Assembly (NCBI GenBank): GCA_009668925.1
Contig: SBEK01000010.1
Span: 1-37,306, forward strand
Direction of reading: 5' to 3'
Length of the DNA: 37,306 nucleotides
From: Deltaproteobacteria bacterium
Lineage (GTDB): Bacteria > Desulfobacterota > Syntrophia > Syntrophales > Smithellaceae
Under the pieces are notes generated by a model. That model did no database searches and was not told the origin of the DNA. It saw nothing but the letters and a program-made list of their open reading frames with translations. Shown here one piece after another: positions 1 through 8,213 of this stretch (its first letter is position 1; each line of letters starts with the position of its first letter). The position numbers and the translations under genes are program-made.

Positions 1-41
1 CTGCTGAAATACACAATAATGCTCCAGGGGAGGAAAAGAGT

Positions 42-1445
42 ATGCCGGGTCTGGAAGAGCAGATTAAAGATTTTGCCCGCAGAGCAGGCGCCCGGGGTGC
101 GGGCATCGCCGGGCCGGAGCGCCTCAGCGGCCCCCCCTCCATCGATCCCTCCTACACCATGCGCGGCGCGCGATCGGTCATTTCTCTGGTCCTTCCGATG
201 AACGTACCTGCCATCTACAGTTTTCTGGGAAAAAAATCATCCGGACCGCATAACATCGACCAGGCCCGAATGAACCAGCAGATCCACCGCATCGCGAAGG
301 AGACAGCCGATTTCCTGGTGAGCCTGGGACACCGGGCCAGGGCCGTGCCGGCCAACAACACCTACCGGCGGGCCCTGGATCCCTTCTGCACGAGGCCGAG
401 TTTTTCTCACCGCTTTGCCGCCGTGGCCGCGGGCCTGGGAACCTTCGGCCTCTCCGGCAACGTGGTCACCCGGGAATTCGGGGCCGCGGTTTACCTGGGT
501 TCGCTGGTCACGGACGCCGTGCTGAAATCGGATCCTGCCCTGCCGCCGCGGCAGACCATGGATGAACGCTGCCGCACCTGCAAGTTGTGCGGCAAATCCT
601 GCACCCTGCGGATGTTCGAGGACAACGAGGAAGAGTACCTGCTGCTGGGCGGCGAGCTGCATGCGCGCGGCAAGCGCAACAACGTCGATTTCTGCAACCT
701 TTCGTGCTTCGGACTGCATGCGATATCGCGGGACAAAAAATGGTCTAATTGGGGCCGTCACGTCGTCAAAGAGTGGCTGGAGTGCGAGCCGGACCCCCGG
801 CAGACAAAATATGTCCGGAGCGTGCTGATGCGGCAGGGCGCGATGAGCGGCGACAGCACGCCGCGCTTTGAGGTGATCCGGCGCATCGGCGCGACACTCT
901 GGCCCCGGGAATATGTGGAAGATTTTCTGCCGGACTGCGCCAATCTCCCCGAAGAAGAAAATGCTATCGCCGAGCTTCTCACGCAATCTCAGGAGAGGCT
1001 GGGAGTTTTCGGCCTTCAGGACCCCTACGTTCTGACCTGCGGACAGTGCGCGCTCGTTTGCGGTCCGGACTTTGAAGAAACGAAGAAGCGTTATGATTTG
1101 CTGACGCAAAGCGGTTTTGTGGTCCCGGGTCCCGACGGCCGCATGGTGCGCGTGGAAACGCTCGACGAATATTTCCGGATGAAGAAGAAATATCCCGCAC
1201 GGGTTGACCGCGCGCAGATGGCGAAGGACGCAGCCGCTTCCGGCTCGGTGTGGCTCACGAACTACTTTGGGCTGGAACTAAAAGGCGAAATCCAGAATGC
1301 CGTCTATCAGGCCAGAAACAAAAAAGCCTGCGCCCGGGCCGGACTGGCGGGTAAAGAGGCCAAGCCGCTCTATATCGGCAATCCGGGCTACCTGCTTTCC
1401 ATGATTCGGCGGAAAAAGAAGAAAGGGAACACAGGGACGCTGTAA
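42..1445 (+). CDS. QueG-like double [4Fe-4S] cluster protein
   Basis: A 467-residue cytoplasmic Fe-S protein. Cysteines at 177, 180, 183 and 187 (CRTCKLCGKSC) and at 333, 336 and 340 (CGQCALVC) form a split ferredoxin-type module like that of epoxyqueuosine reductase QueG and reductive-dehalogenase relatives. A further pair (CNLSC) lies near residue 222. It is longer than QueG (about 350-380) and the spacing between clusters is wide, so the substrate is unlikely to be epoxyqueuosine. No signal peptide or Tat motif is seen, which argues against a respiratory dehalogenase. The start follows a strong GGGGAGG about 8 nt upstream. It stands alone, with a repeat-filled gap behind it. The Fe-S redox assignment is secure; the precise reaction is not recognised. 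Confidence 0.8.
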   Translation: MPGLEEQIKDFARRAGARGAGIAGPERLSGPPSIDPSYTMRGARSVISLVLPMNVPAIYSFLGKKSSGPHNIDQARMNQQIHRIAKETADFLVSLGHRARAVPANNTYRRALDPFCTRPSFSHRFAAVAAGLGTFGLSGNVVTREFGAAVYLGSLVTDAVLKSDPALPPRQTMDERCRTCKLCGKSCTLRMFEDNEEEYLLLGGELHARGKRNNVDFCNLSCFGLHAISRDKKWSNWGRHVVKEWLECEPDPRQTKYVRSVLMRQGAMSGDSTPRFEVIRRIGATLWPREYVEDFLPDCANLPEEENAIAELLTQSQERLGVFGLQDPYVLTCGQCALVCGPDFEETKKRYDLLTQSGFVVPGPDGRMVRVETLDEYFRMKKKYPARVDRAQMAKDAAASGSVWLTNYFGLELKGEIQNAVYQARNKKACARAGLAGKEAKPLYIGNPGYLLSMIRRKKKKGNTGTL

Positions 1446-1997
1446 CTTATTAACTTCATCCATCATGGGCGATACGTCCAAATTGAAAACGCCGCAGTTG
1501 AATCGGGGTATAACTAGGCGAACATGACTGAAACAATGCGGCCCTCGGCGACATGGAGCGTCAGATGGCTGAACTGTTTGAGCCCGCCATACCGAGTTTT
1601 CGGCTGTCGCGATATGGGCCGCAGCGCCGCAGTTGCAGGACATTCTGAACCATCTGGATGCCCTGGTGCAACTGCCACCTTATAGTCTTTTCTTTCCTGG
1701 ATACCGGCCTGCCAGACTGTGTCGTAATGTCATTGCGGGGGAGTGCAGCGACCGAAGCAATCTATTAAGTTGCCGCATACATGAGATTACCACGACGCCT
1801 GAGAGGCGTCTCGTAATGACAAAACAGAATTGCGACACAGTCTCTGCGCCGGTATGACGAAAAACTTCTCCTCCCTCAATCCCTCCCATCAAGGGAGGGA
1901 CTAAAAAAGCGCATCTGGTGCAGAAAGTAAAATTGGGAGTCAGGTCTTGTCGGCCTGTTTCCCGATTGAATGAACAGAGAAGATTCGGCTCGAAAAC
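1446..1997. other. Intergenic region with repeat element and a possible decayed coding segment
   Basis: No intact gene is seen. About 1540-1675 reads like protein in two successive frames (a stretch ALGDMERQMAELFEPAIP, then QLQDILNHLDALVQLP in the next frame), which suggests a frameshifted remnant of an unidentified gene. A 130-bp inverted-repeat element follows at 1714-1843. Near 1880-1900 there is a perfect 8-bp hairpin (TCCCTCCC / GGGAGGGA) downstream of pcnB. It lacks a U-tract on either strand, so it is not a canonical terminator. Confidence 0.4.
1714..1843. repeat. 130-bp MITE-like element, copy 1
   Basis: Bounded by perfect 11-bp inverted repeats, AGACTGTGTCG at 1714-1724 and CGACACAGTCT at 1833-1843. 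Inside is a small hairpin (GACGCCT / AGGCGTC). A second, 148-bp copy with the same ends lies at 12993-13140. It encodes nothing and resembles a nonautonomous foldback element. Confidence 0.75.
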
Positions 1998-3338
1998 TCA
2001 GGGCTCTTGCGGCGTCCCTTTCACCCGACGTCTGCGTTTCCGCCTTCGGCGCCGTTTCACCGGCGCTTCATCGGCCGGCGTTTCCGTAATAAGGGAAGAA
2101 GGCTCCCCGGAAAGAAACGCATCCCACCAGGCCAGAGCGGACTGGTTTTCCCCTCTTAACTCCCCTTCGAGATGCAGGTACGCCAGGGCATCTGCAAATT
2201 CAGGTCTCTTGACGATGACGGAGGGACGCCGCGGCGACACTCTGTGCAGCAAGTGCTGCATGGCCAGGATGTTGCAAAGCTGGCTGGCGACCTTTCCGGG
2301 AACGCTCACGATCCCCGAGCACTCTTTCATCAGATCCGTGCACGCGGCATCCCAGGCCAACCGGCCGGGGAGGCCATCCCGGCTCCCGGCCAGCGCCGTT
2401 TCCGCAAGGAGAGGACCGAAGAATGCAGCAAAGAAGAGCGCCGGCGATGAGGCCGTTCCCGCCCGGCATCGGCCATCGAGGTATTCAAGATTTGCGCTTA
2501 CGAGATTCAGACGCTGAGTGTCTCCGTCGAGCCACTGGCTAAGCCGGGGAAAAAGGGCGGCCAGGAGTCCGCTTTCGTGCAACAGTCCGAACGCCCGCCC
2601 CGCAGCGCCCTTCACGAAGAGCTTCAGCATCTCTTCATAGAGCCTGGCCGGCGACGCGCGCGAAATGGTGGAAGACAAAGTGCAGAGGGTCTCCCACGCG
2701 GACGGTTCGATGGCAAAATGATGCGATGCGGCAAAACGAACGGCGCGGAGCATGCGCACCGGGTCTTCCGTAAATCGTACGTACGGGTCGCCGATCGGCC
2801 GAATGATCCCCTCGCGAAGGTCGCCAAGTCCCGTCGAATAGTCAATCACCGAATAGTCGGCGATATTATAGGCCAGGGCATTGATCGTAAAGTCACGGCG
2901 GAGGGCATCTTGTTCCGGTGTGCCGAAGACGTTGTCACGCAGCACCATGCCGGAATCGTCCTTGAGATGACGGGGTTTGTGATGATGGGAAACCGGTCTT
3001 TCCGCGTCCGATTCAGCCGAGAGTGCGTCAGCCCGAAATGTGGACACTTCGAGGATTTCGTCGGCGAAATGCAGATGAGCCAGCCGGAAACGGCGGCCGA
3101 CAAGACGGCAATTGCGAAAGAGCCGTTTGATCTGGCCGGGTCTGGCGTCCGTGACGATGTCGAAGTCTTTGGGTGTACGCTCCAGGAGCAGATCGCGAAC
3201 GCACCCCCCCATCAAATAAGCAATGAATCCGTTGTCGCGGAGGCGGTAAACTGTCCGTAAAACATGCTGGGGTATCTTCTTCCGGGAGATCCGGTGATCC
3301 TTGCGGGGAATGATTAGTGGCTGCATGGCTTGCACCAT
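1998..3338 (-). CDS. pcnB: Poly(A) polymerase / CCA-adding-type nucleotidyltransferase PcnB
   Basis: Polynucleotide adenylyltransferase of the class II nucleotidyltransferase family, which adds 3' poly(A) tails that promote RNA decay. The N-terminus shows the family's IIPRKDHRISRK stretch. It is followed by the active-site signature (GGCVRDLLL, then KDFDIVTDA, whose DxD carboxylates bind metal), RRFRLAHLHF, and the DFTINALAY and EDPVRMLRAVRFA motifs. The C-terminus ends in a very basic RRRRRKRRRRR-like tail, as in E. coli PcnB and useful for RNA binding. At about 446 residues it is full length. The first ATG (3338) is chosen; a further ATG at 3326 and a TTG at 3353 are possible, and none has a clear Shine-Dalgarno. 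Monocistronic. Confidence 0.92.
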   Translation of the reverse strand: MVQAMQPLIIPRKDHRISRKKIPQHVLRTVYRLRDNGFIAYLMGGCVRDLLLERTPKDFDIVTDARPGQIKRLFRNCRLVGRRFRLAHLHFADEILEVSTFRADALSAESDAERPVSHHHKPRHLKDDSGMVLRDNVFGTPEQDALRRDFTINALAYNIADYSVIDYSTGLGDLREGIIRPIGDPYVRFTEDPVRMLRAVRFAASHHFAIEPSAWETLCTLSSTISRASPARLYEEMLKLFVKGAAGRAFGLLHESGLLAALFPRLSQWLDGDTQRLNLVSANLEYLDGRCRAGTASSPALFFAAFFGPLLAETALAGSRDGLPGRLAWDAACTDLMKECSGIVSVPGKVASQLCNILAMQHLLHRVSPRRPSVIVKRPEFADALAYLHLEGELRGENQSALAWWDAFLSGEPSSLITETPADEAPVKRRRRRKRRRRVKGTPQEP

Positions 3339-4174
3339 AGCATACCGGATCAAAAAAGCAAGATTTGGGCTTCATTTGCGTCTGCCCTGTCACCCACCGG
3401 GTTGGTGACCTTCAAATTTCGGAGGCCCGAATCCAGAAATGAAATTATTGCGCTGTCATTGTGGGCAGACCCTCGGGCTCAGCAGCAATCTTTTCAGTAT
3501 CATTCCCGCGAAATCGCGAATTCGGTGAAATAAAACACATTCAAAATTCTATTTGTTATGTCATTCCCGCGCACAGACCGTTTCGTCATAGCGGAAATCG
3601 GCATAAAAGCCGTCATACCGGCGGAGGCCGGTATCCAGAACTAATTGATTCTCCCGGATTCCCCCGGATCAGGTCCGGGGCAGGCTCAAAGTCGCGCTGT
3701 GCTTGCACGGAATGACAAGAAAGGTAATTGCGACACGGTCTGGCAAGCGGGAATCCAGTAATAATAAAAATTGAAACGAGACAGCTGCTCATGCTGAATG
3801 AACGGGCGGAGGAGATTCTGTTGGAAACTTAGAATTCCTGGGGCGAGCCGCCCATTGGCCATTGCGGGCAGCCCCCGGCCTGCGCCGTACCCCTGACCGG
3901 GGGGGTGGCAATCTTGCCTCGTCACCCCCCGTGACCTCACGTGCGCTCCAGGGTATCAGCTTAAGCAGACCGGCATCGAGCTATACGTCATTGTGAACCG
4001 GTTCTCAACCGGTGCGACAATCCCGCCTCTGTCATTGCGAACCGGTTCTCAACCGGTGTGGCAATCCCGCCTCTGTCATTGCGAACCGGTTCTCAACCGG
4101 TGTGGCAATCTGCTTTGTATTTTTATATCCTAAAAGGTGTCAGTTGCGCCGGGCGCGCCTGCCACCGCCGGTTT
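3339..4174. other. Long intergenic region rich in palindromic repeats
   Basis: About 830 bases with no convincing gene. It holds several imperfect 'TCATTCCCGC...GCGGGAATCCAG' type REP-like pieces (around 3500-3530, 3558-3580, 3610-3645). A fragment resembling the end of the 130-bp element lies at about 3729-3748 (CGACACGGTCTGGCAAGCGG), and a GC-rich inverted segment at about 3896-3935. The 44-bp tandem array lies at 3987-4110. Short open frames here are shadows of the repeats. Confidence 0.6.
3987..4110. repeat. 44-bp tandem repeat, 2.8 copies
   Basis: Three head-to-tail units start at 3987, 4031 and 4075 with an exact 44-bp period; the last is cut after about 36 bp. Each unit holds the internal palindrome ACCGGTT-CTC-AACCGGT and is bordered by GTCATTG and a CAATC end. 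Copies 2 and 3 match where they overlap, and copy 1 differs at a few bases. Units abut with no unique spacers, so this is not a CRISPR array. Confidence 0.85.
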
Positions 4175-4957
4175 TCACGCTCCAGAATTTGCTGTTGTCA
4201 GGACCACGCCGCCATCGACGGCGATGGTGACTCCGACCACGTAATCACTGGCGCGGGACGCCAGATAGACGGCTACGCCGGCCATGTCTTCATCGCGTCC
4301 AATGCGTTTTGCCGGTATGCGGGCTGCGACCATATCCCCTTGATCGCGAGCAATCGTATTCATGTCTGAGGCAAATGCGCCCGGGGCGATCGCATTCACA
4401 AGGATATTGTCCTGGATGAGGCGAAGCGACATCCGGCGTGTCAGGTGAATCAGACCTGCTTTGCTGGCGGCATAGGAGTATGTTTCCTGCGGATTCACAA
4501 ATATGCCGTCGATGGAGGCGACATTGATGATCTTTGCGGGCCGGGTCTTGGCCGCATTGCGTAATGGCCCGATAAGAGCCTGACTAACGAAAAACGGCGC
4601 TTTCAGGTTCAGGTCTATGACTTTATCCCAGCCCTTTTCCGAAAACTTGTCAAAAGGTTCCAGCCAGGCGGCCCCCGCATTATTCACAAGGATATCCAGC
4701 TTGTCTTCGCGGGATGCAAATTCTTTGGCCAGGGCTTTCGCGCCTTCCACCGTGGAAACATCCATGGGCAGGGAAAAGCACGGGCCCAGCGCGGAGAGCT
4801 CTGCCGCCGTCTTATCGCAGACGTCCGCTTTTCGAGAGCTGATATAAACGCGCGCTCCCTGTTCGAGGAATCCGGTTGCGATCATGCGGCCAATCCCGCG
4901 GGAACCTCCTGTCACAAGGGCGGTGCGCCCTTTCAGTGAAAACAGATCTTGCATCAT
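4175..4957 (-). CDS. SDR-family NAD(P)-dependent oxidoreductase
   Basis: Classical short-chain dehydrogenase/reductase of 260 residues. It has the cofactor-binding TGGSRGIG at 17-24, NNAG at 92-95, catalytic Ser148 (NVASIDG) and Tyr162/Lys166 in YAASK, then the usual NAIAPGAFASDM segment and a C-terminal VDGG. Arg21 and the SSRKAD after beta-2 suggest NADP preference. It resembles 3-oxoacyl-ACP reductase and RhlG-type enzymes, but the substrate cannot be read from sequence. A GGAGG lies 10 nt before the ATG at 4957; a TTG two codons earlier (4963) is an alternative start. It is monocistronic, between repeat-rich gaps, and distinct from the second SDR at 29069-29830. Confidence 0.88.
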   Translation of the reverse strand: MMQDLFSLKGRTALVTGGSRGIGRMIATGFLEQGARVYISSRKADVCDKTAAELSALGPCFSLPMDVSTVEGAKALAKEFASREDKLDILVNNAGAAWLEPFDKFSEKGWDKVIDLNLKAPFFVSQALIGPLRNAAKTRPAKIINVASIDGIFVNPQETYSYAASKAGLIHLTRRMSLRLIQDNILVNAIAPGAFASDMNTIARDQGDMVAARIPAKRIGRDEDMAGVAVYLASRASDYVVGVTIAVDGGVVLTTANSGA

Positions 4958-5324
4958 GTCCAATTATCCTCCATTTTTTTATTTTTCGTTTCAGGCTTAT
5001 TAAAATCCATTTCCTATGTCAACGACAGAGTTGCGGCTTCGGAAGACGACGCTCTCAACGTCTCGTTCATCATTCGCCAGAGCCATACCCCGCTTCAACC
5101 CTATAGAGTTTGAGACACAGGGATCTTTACGTATCCCTGATTGAATGAGAAGGAAAGGCTGGGACACCTAAAATTCCTGGAGTATCTCCTGGCGGGTTTA
5201 GAATATGCACCGGCGAAACAGCGTTCCCTTGTTTTACCTTGTTTCACTATTCCCCTAAGCAGCTATTGACCTTGGCTCGCAGTCATGTTATCGGGGCATG
5301 TCAAATCCGATCACGGGAGCACAC
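4958..5324. other. Intergenic region between divergent SDR gene and coaD
   Basis: Both flanking genes read outwards, so both promoters should lie here, but no clear -35/-10 pair was picked out. A segment near 5160-5195 (GGGACACCTAAAATTCCTGG) resembles short motifs at about 3826-3845 and 14889-14910, probably members of a degenerate dispersed repeat. Confidence 0.35.
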
Positions 5325-5828
5325 ATGAATACTTCGAATCGTATTGCGGTGTATGCGGGTTCATTTGATCCGGTTACTCTTGGCCACCTGTGGATGATCA
5401 AGGCGGGGGCCGGCCTTTTTGACAAACTGGTCATCGCGGTGGGAACCAATCCGGGCAAGAAAAGCCACTTCACGCTGAAAGAAAGAATATGCATGCTCAA
5501 GGAATCCATCGCGGGATACAACAACGTCTCTATCGACAAATACCCGAACAAATTTCTGATCAAGTATGCCGAAAGCATTGGTGCAAAATTCATTTTAAGA
5601 GGCATTCGCAGCACGACGGACTACGAGTATGAGAAGTCTCTGAGTTACGTCAACCGTCACCTCAATTCCGAAATAGAAACGATTTTCTTATTGCCGCCCA
5701 GGGAACTGATCGAAATCAGTTCCAGCATCGTCCGCGGACTTGTCGGACCTGATGGATGGGAAAGTGTGGTCAGCAAATACATTTCACCATCCGTTCTGGA
5801 ACGGTTAATCTCGAAAACCAAGGCCTAG
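5325..5828 (+). CDS. coaD: Phosphopantetheine adenylyltransferase
   Basis: Catalyses the fourth step of coenzyme A synthesis, 4'-phosphopantetheine + ATP to dephospho-CoA + PPi, in the cytoplasm. The nucleotidyltransferase signature GSFDPVTLGH is at residues 12-21, with the T/HxGH motif at 18-21. The LRGIRSTTDYEYE block and the ISSSIVR motif (canonical ISSTxVR) follow. The 167-residue length matches the family. The ATG at 5325 is preferred because GGGAG lies just upstream and the protein then begins directly with the Rossmann strand; an in-frame ATG at 5298 would add nine unlikely residues. Monocistronic as far as seen. Confidence 0.95.
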   Translation: MNTSNRIAVYAGSFDPVTLGHLWMIKAGAGLFDKLVIAVGTNPGKKSHFTLKERICMLKESIAGYNNVSIDKYPNKFLIKYAESIGAKFILRGIRSTTDYEYEKSLSYVNRHLNSEIETIFLLPPRELIEISSSIVRGLVGPDGWESVVSKYISPSVLERLISKTKA

Positions 5829-6013
5829 ACCGCAGCCCGGCCCCTTGTTTGACTGTGGTGAACAACGGGAATTTAATGCCCTGGAATTAACTGTCATGAC
5901 CCGGAATTCCCAAGCGCATGGCCATTAGGTCCGTCAATTGATATTTTGAAGCCTCCAGCCGATTTCATCGTCATTCCGGACAAGCGAAGCGACCCGGAAT
6001 CCAGAAAGAAGCG

Positions 6014-6040
6014 AAATGTCAAGAATAAAGATTGGACCCC
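6014..6040 (-). repeat. Dispersed GGGGTCAAATC...TTGACATTT repeat, copy 1
   Basis: About 27 bp, inverted here, with one change from the other copies (GGGGTCCAATC). Related copies lie at 11714-11740, 12929-12955 and, split by an insertion, at 17704-17922. A REP-like inverted piece (ATTCCGG / CCGGAAT) lies just before it, at about 5970-6003. Confidence 0.75.
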
Positions 6041-6123
6041 ATTTTTACCCCTGGTGTCCCCCGCCGGGGGTGGGACAGTTACCCCGGGACCTTCCGTCGC
6101 GCGGCATGCCCTGCATTCAATGC

Positions 6124-7965
6124 TTACCAGATACTGTCGATATTTGCCTCACGGAGAAAATCCCACATATCCGGACAGTCTTTATATATTTGAAGGTTTT
6201 GATATTGATCCCGGTAATAATTCGGCGTCAGAGAGTGGAGACCGGTTGTCAGCAGGACGGAAAGGCCCGAGAACGTTCCGTAGGCGGGGTTGATGCGTGA
6301 AGAATAGAGAATGGATTTTGCAGCCGCCAGGTTGGTCAGGCCGCCGCTTTCCAAGCTTGCCGAAAGAGCATCGGCCTCATTTTTTATCAAAGAGGCATAA
6401 TCGCGCTGTTCGGATAAAACGGATAAATTCGCGCAGAAATGCTTCAAATCCCGGTAATTTTTAGTTTCGAAAGGATTACCAGGATCCTCCCTGAAATAGC
6501 CGTTCACCGGGCCGCTCAGATTTTGGGTTTTTACTTTCGCCTCGCCTACAAATGAGGCAAAACCGCTTCCATCGGTAAATCCTTTATAGGCCGTCCTGAG
6601 CTTGACGGCCAGATTCTTGAAGAGTTCGGCAGTACCGTCCGCCCCGTTATCCTTCCTGTTCTTGAGGAATTCCTTCAGATCAACTGCCACATAGACTTCA
6701 CGGCCCATGGGATTGCCGTTCTGATCCGGCGGAAACATTTCATATTGCGCGGCATCAGCCTCGTAGGCCAGAAGCCTTGCCGTTTCTCGCGGCTCGCGGT
6801 CCGTGATATTGGTCAGCCACTTGATCACAAAGTCGCCCTGGTATTGATACTGATATTTTCCGCAATGATCATTTTCGTCGCAATACTTGTCCCAGAAGGT
6901 TGTGAAATATCCGCCCACCGGAAGATTATAATTGAGCAATTCGGTTTCACCGGCCACCATGAAATTGACGTTGCTGCCCTTGAATTCGTAAGCGACTTCG
7001 AACATCCCCATCATGCAGTTATCAAAAGCCACGATCTCGATGGGCTGAACGGCCGTCAGGTCCCGCATGGCCCGCCCGAATTCATGCAGAAAGATCTTGG
7101 AGTATTTTCCGTTGGCATGGCTCTCACATAAACCGTTGATGCCGAAGCCGTGGTCGTACATCACCAGCATGAATTTCTCCGCCGGATAATGATAGGAAGC
7201 CATCCTGACGAATTCCCGAAGTGTATCGGCACTGCCGGAATCAATGCCGGCGGCGCCCATTTTCCAGGGGATAGTCTTGAAATTTATTTTGCCGTTCACC
7301 TTGCTGATGGTCGTGAGATAGGTGCCTTTCGGTTTGTAATAAGGACTCTCTTCACGGCCGGGAACGACGTGCGGCGGGTCATGGATTTGCTGATCGTAAA
7401 AAATGACGATATTGATGCCTTCCTGGAGCTGATTGGCGGCAACCGTGGTCCGATTAAAATCGTACATGCCCCCCAACTGGCCTGCGGCGCCGTGCCAGAA
7501 GCTTACTGTATTATCATAGAGACTGTTGGAAACAGCCATGTAGTACATGACCGTCCAGCGGGCCGTCTGCTCACCGCCCGCGTGCATGATGATGTTGATG
7601 TCGCCGGGCGTCGTCACCGTGGTTGTTCCGCCCGGCGAAACCGAGACGTCCAGATCAAGTGTTCTCAGTCCGGACTTGGAGAGTCTCAGGTGATGCAGCC
7701 CCGCGGGCAGCGAGAGTTCGAAATATCCGTTGGCGTCCGTCTTGACAAAAACATACGGCGCGTCGCCGCCGGTGAGATTCACGGCAACGCCGCTGATGGG
7801 ATTCAAGGAACTTCCGTAGGTGTTATTCCACGGGCCGACAACGGTCCCGCTGATCAGTCCTTTTTCAGCAGAGCAGGTGGGGCAGGAAGCAGGGGGCGGG
7901 GAATTGGAGCAGGCCGTCAAAAGCAGAAGCAGAAAAACCGGAAGCATCAGGCGTCGCATCATCAT
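6124..7965 (-). CDS. Clostripain-family (C11) cysteine peptidase lipoprotein
   Basis: A 613-residue exported lipoprotein. The signal sequence ends in the lipobox LTAC with Cys19 as lipidation site. Residues about 36-127 look like a carboxypeptidase-regulatory-like beta-sandwich (GLISGTVVGP...DANGYFELSLPAG). After it comes the peptidase C11/caspase-like fold: WTVMYYMAVSNSLYDN, YDHGFG with probable catalytic His272, and AFDNCMMG with probable catalytic Cys317. In clostripain the His-Cys dyad sits in just these contexts, usually with Arg-directed cleavage. The C-terminal third shows no recognised domain. Monocistronic, with a weak ribosome site. The family call is firm; substrate and whether it self-processes are unknown. 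Confidence 0.85.
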   Translation of the reverse strand: MMMRRLMLPVFLLLLLTACSNSPPPASCPTCSAEKGLISGTVVGPWNNTYGSSLNPISGVAVNLTGGDAPYVFVKTDANGYFELSLPAGLHHLRLSKSGLRTLDLDVSVSPGGTTTVTTPGDINIIMHAGGEQTARWTVMYYMAVSNSLYDNTVSFWHGAAGQLGGMYDFNRTTVAANQLQEGINIVIFYDQQIHDPPHVVPGREESPYYKPKGTYLTTISKVNGKINFKTIPWKMGAAGIDSGSADTLREFVRMASYHYPAEKFMLVMYDHGFGINGLCESHANGKYSKIFLHEFGRAMRDLTAVQPIEIVAFDNCMMGMFEVAYEFKGSNVNFMVAGETELLNYNLPVGGYFTTFWDKYCDENDHCGKYQYQYQGDFVIKWLTNITDREPRETARLLAYEADAAQYEMFPPDQNGNPMGREVYVAVDLKEFLKNRKDNGADGTAELFKNLAVKLRTAYKGFTDGSGFASFVGEAKVKTQNLSGPVNGYFREDPGNPFETKNYRDLKHFCANLSVLSEQRDYASLIKNEADALSASLESGGLTNLAAAKSILYSSRINPAYGTFSGLSVLLTTGLHSLTPNYYRDQYQNLQIYKDCPDMWDFLREANIDSIW

Positions 7966-8213
7966 ACAGGGCCATTTTCCCGTAAGCAGGATTTACTTTT
8001 TCGCGTTCGTTATTTAGCATTCAAATGCACCGCCGTCAATTTCATTTGGAGCGCGAGCCGGAAAAGGCAACCGCCGGGATATGCGCAACACGTCATTCCG
8101 GCTGAGCACAAGCTTGCCAGTTTTTGTAAAAACCGACATCCGTGATGCGACGAAGGAAATAGTCAGATAATCTGTGCAGAGGTTAAAAAGTTAACAGCGA
8201 GCCTCTGTCTGTC

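Noticed and set aside
1998..2000. UGA ending pcnB as a third Sec codon
   Set aside because: It follows the basic C-terminal tail, no conserved Cys is expected there, and the frame after it is not protein-like.
3987..4110. CRISPR array
   Set aside because: Units abut without unique spacers, are only three, and no cas genes are nearby.
7150..8145. Plus-strand open frame opposite the clostripain-family gene
   Set aside because: Shadow of the C11 gene; biased composition, and no ribosome site or family features.
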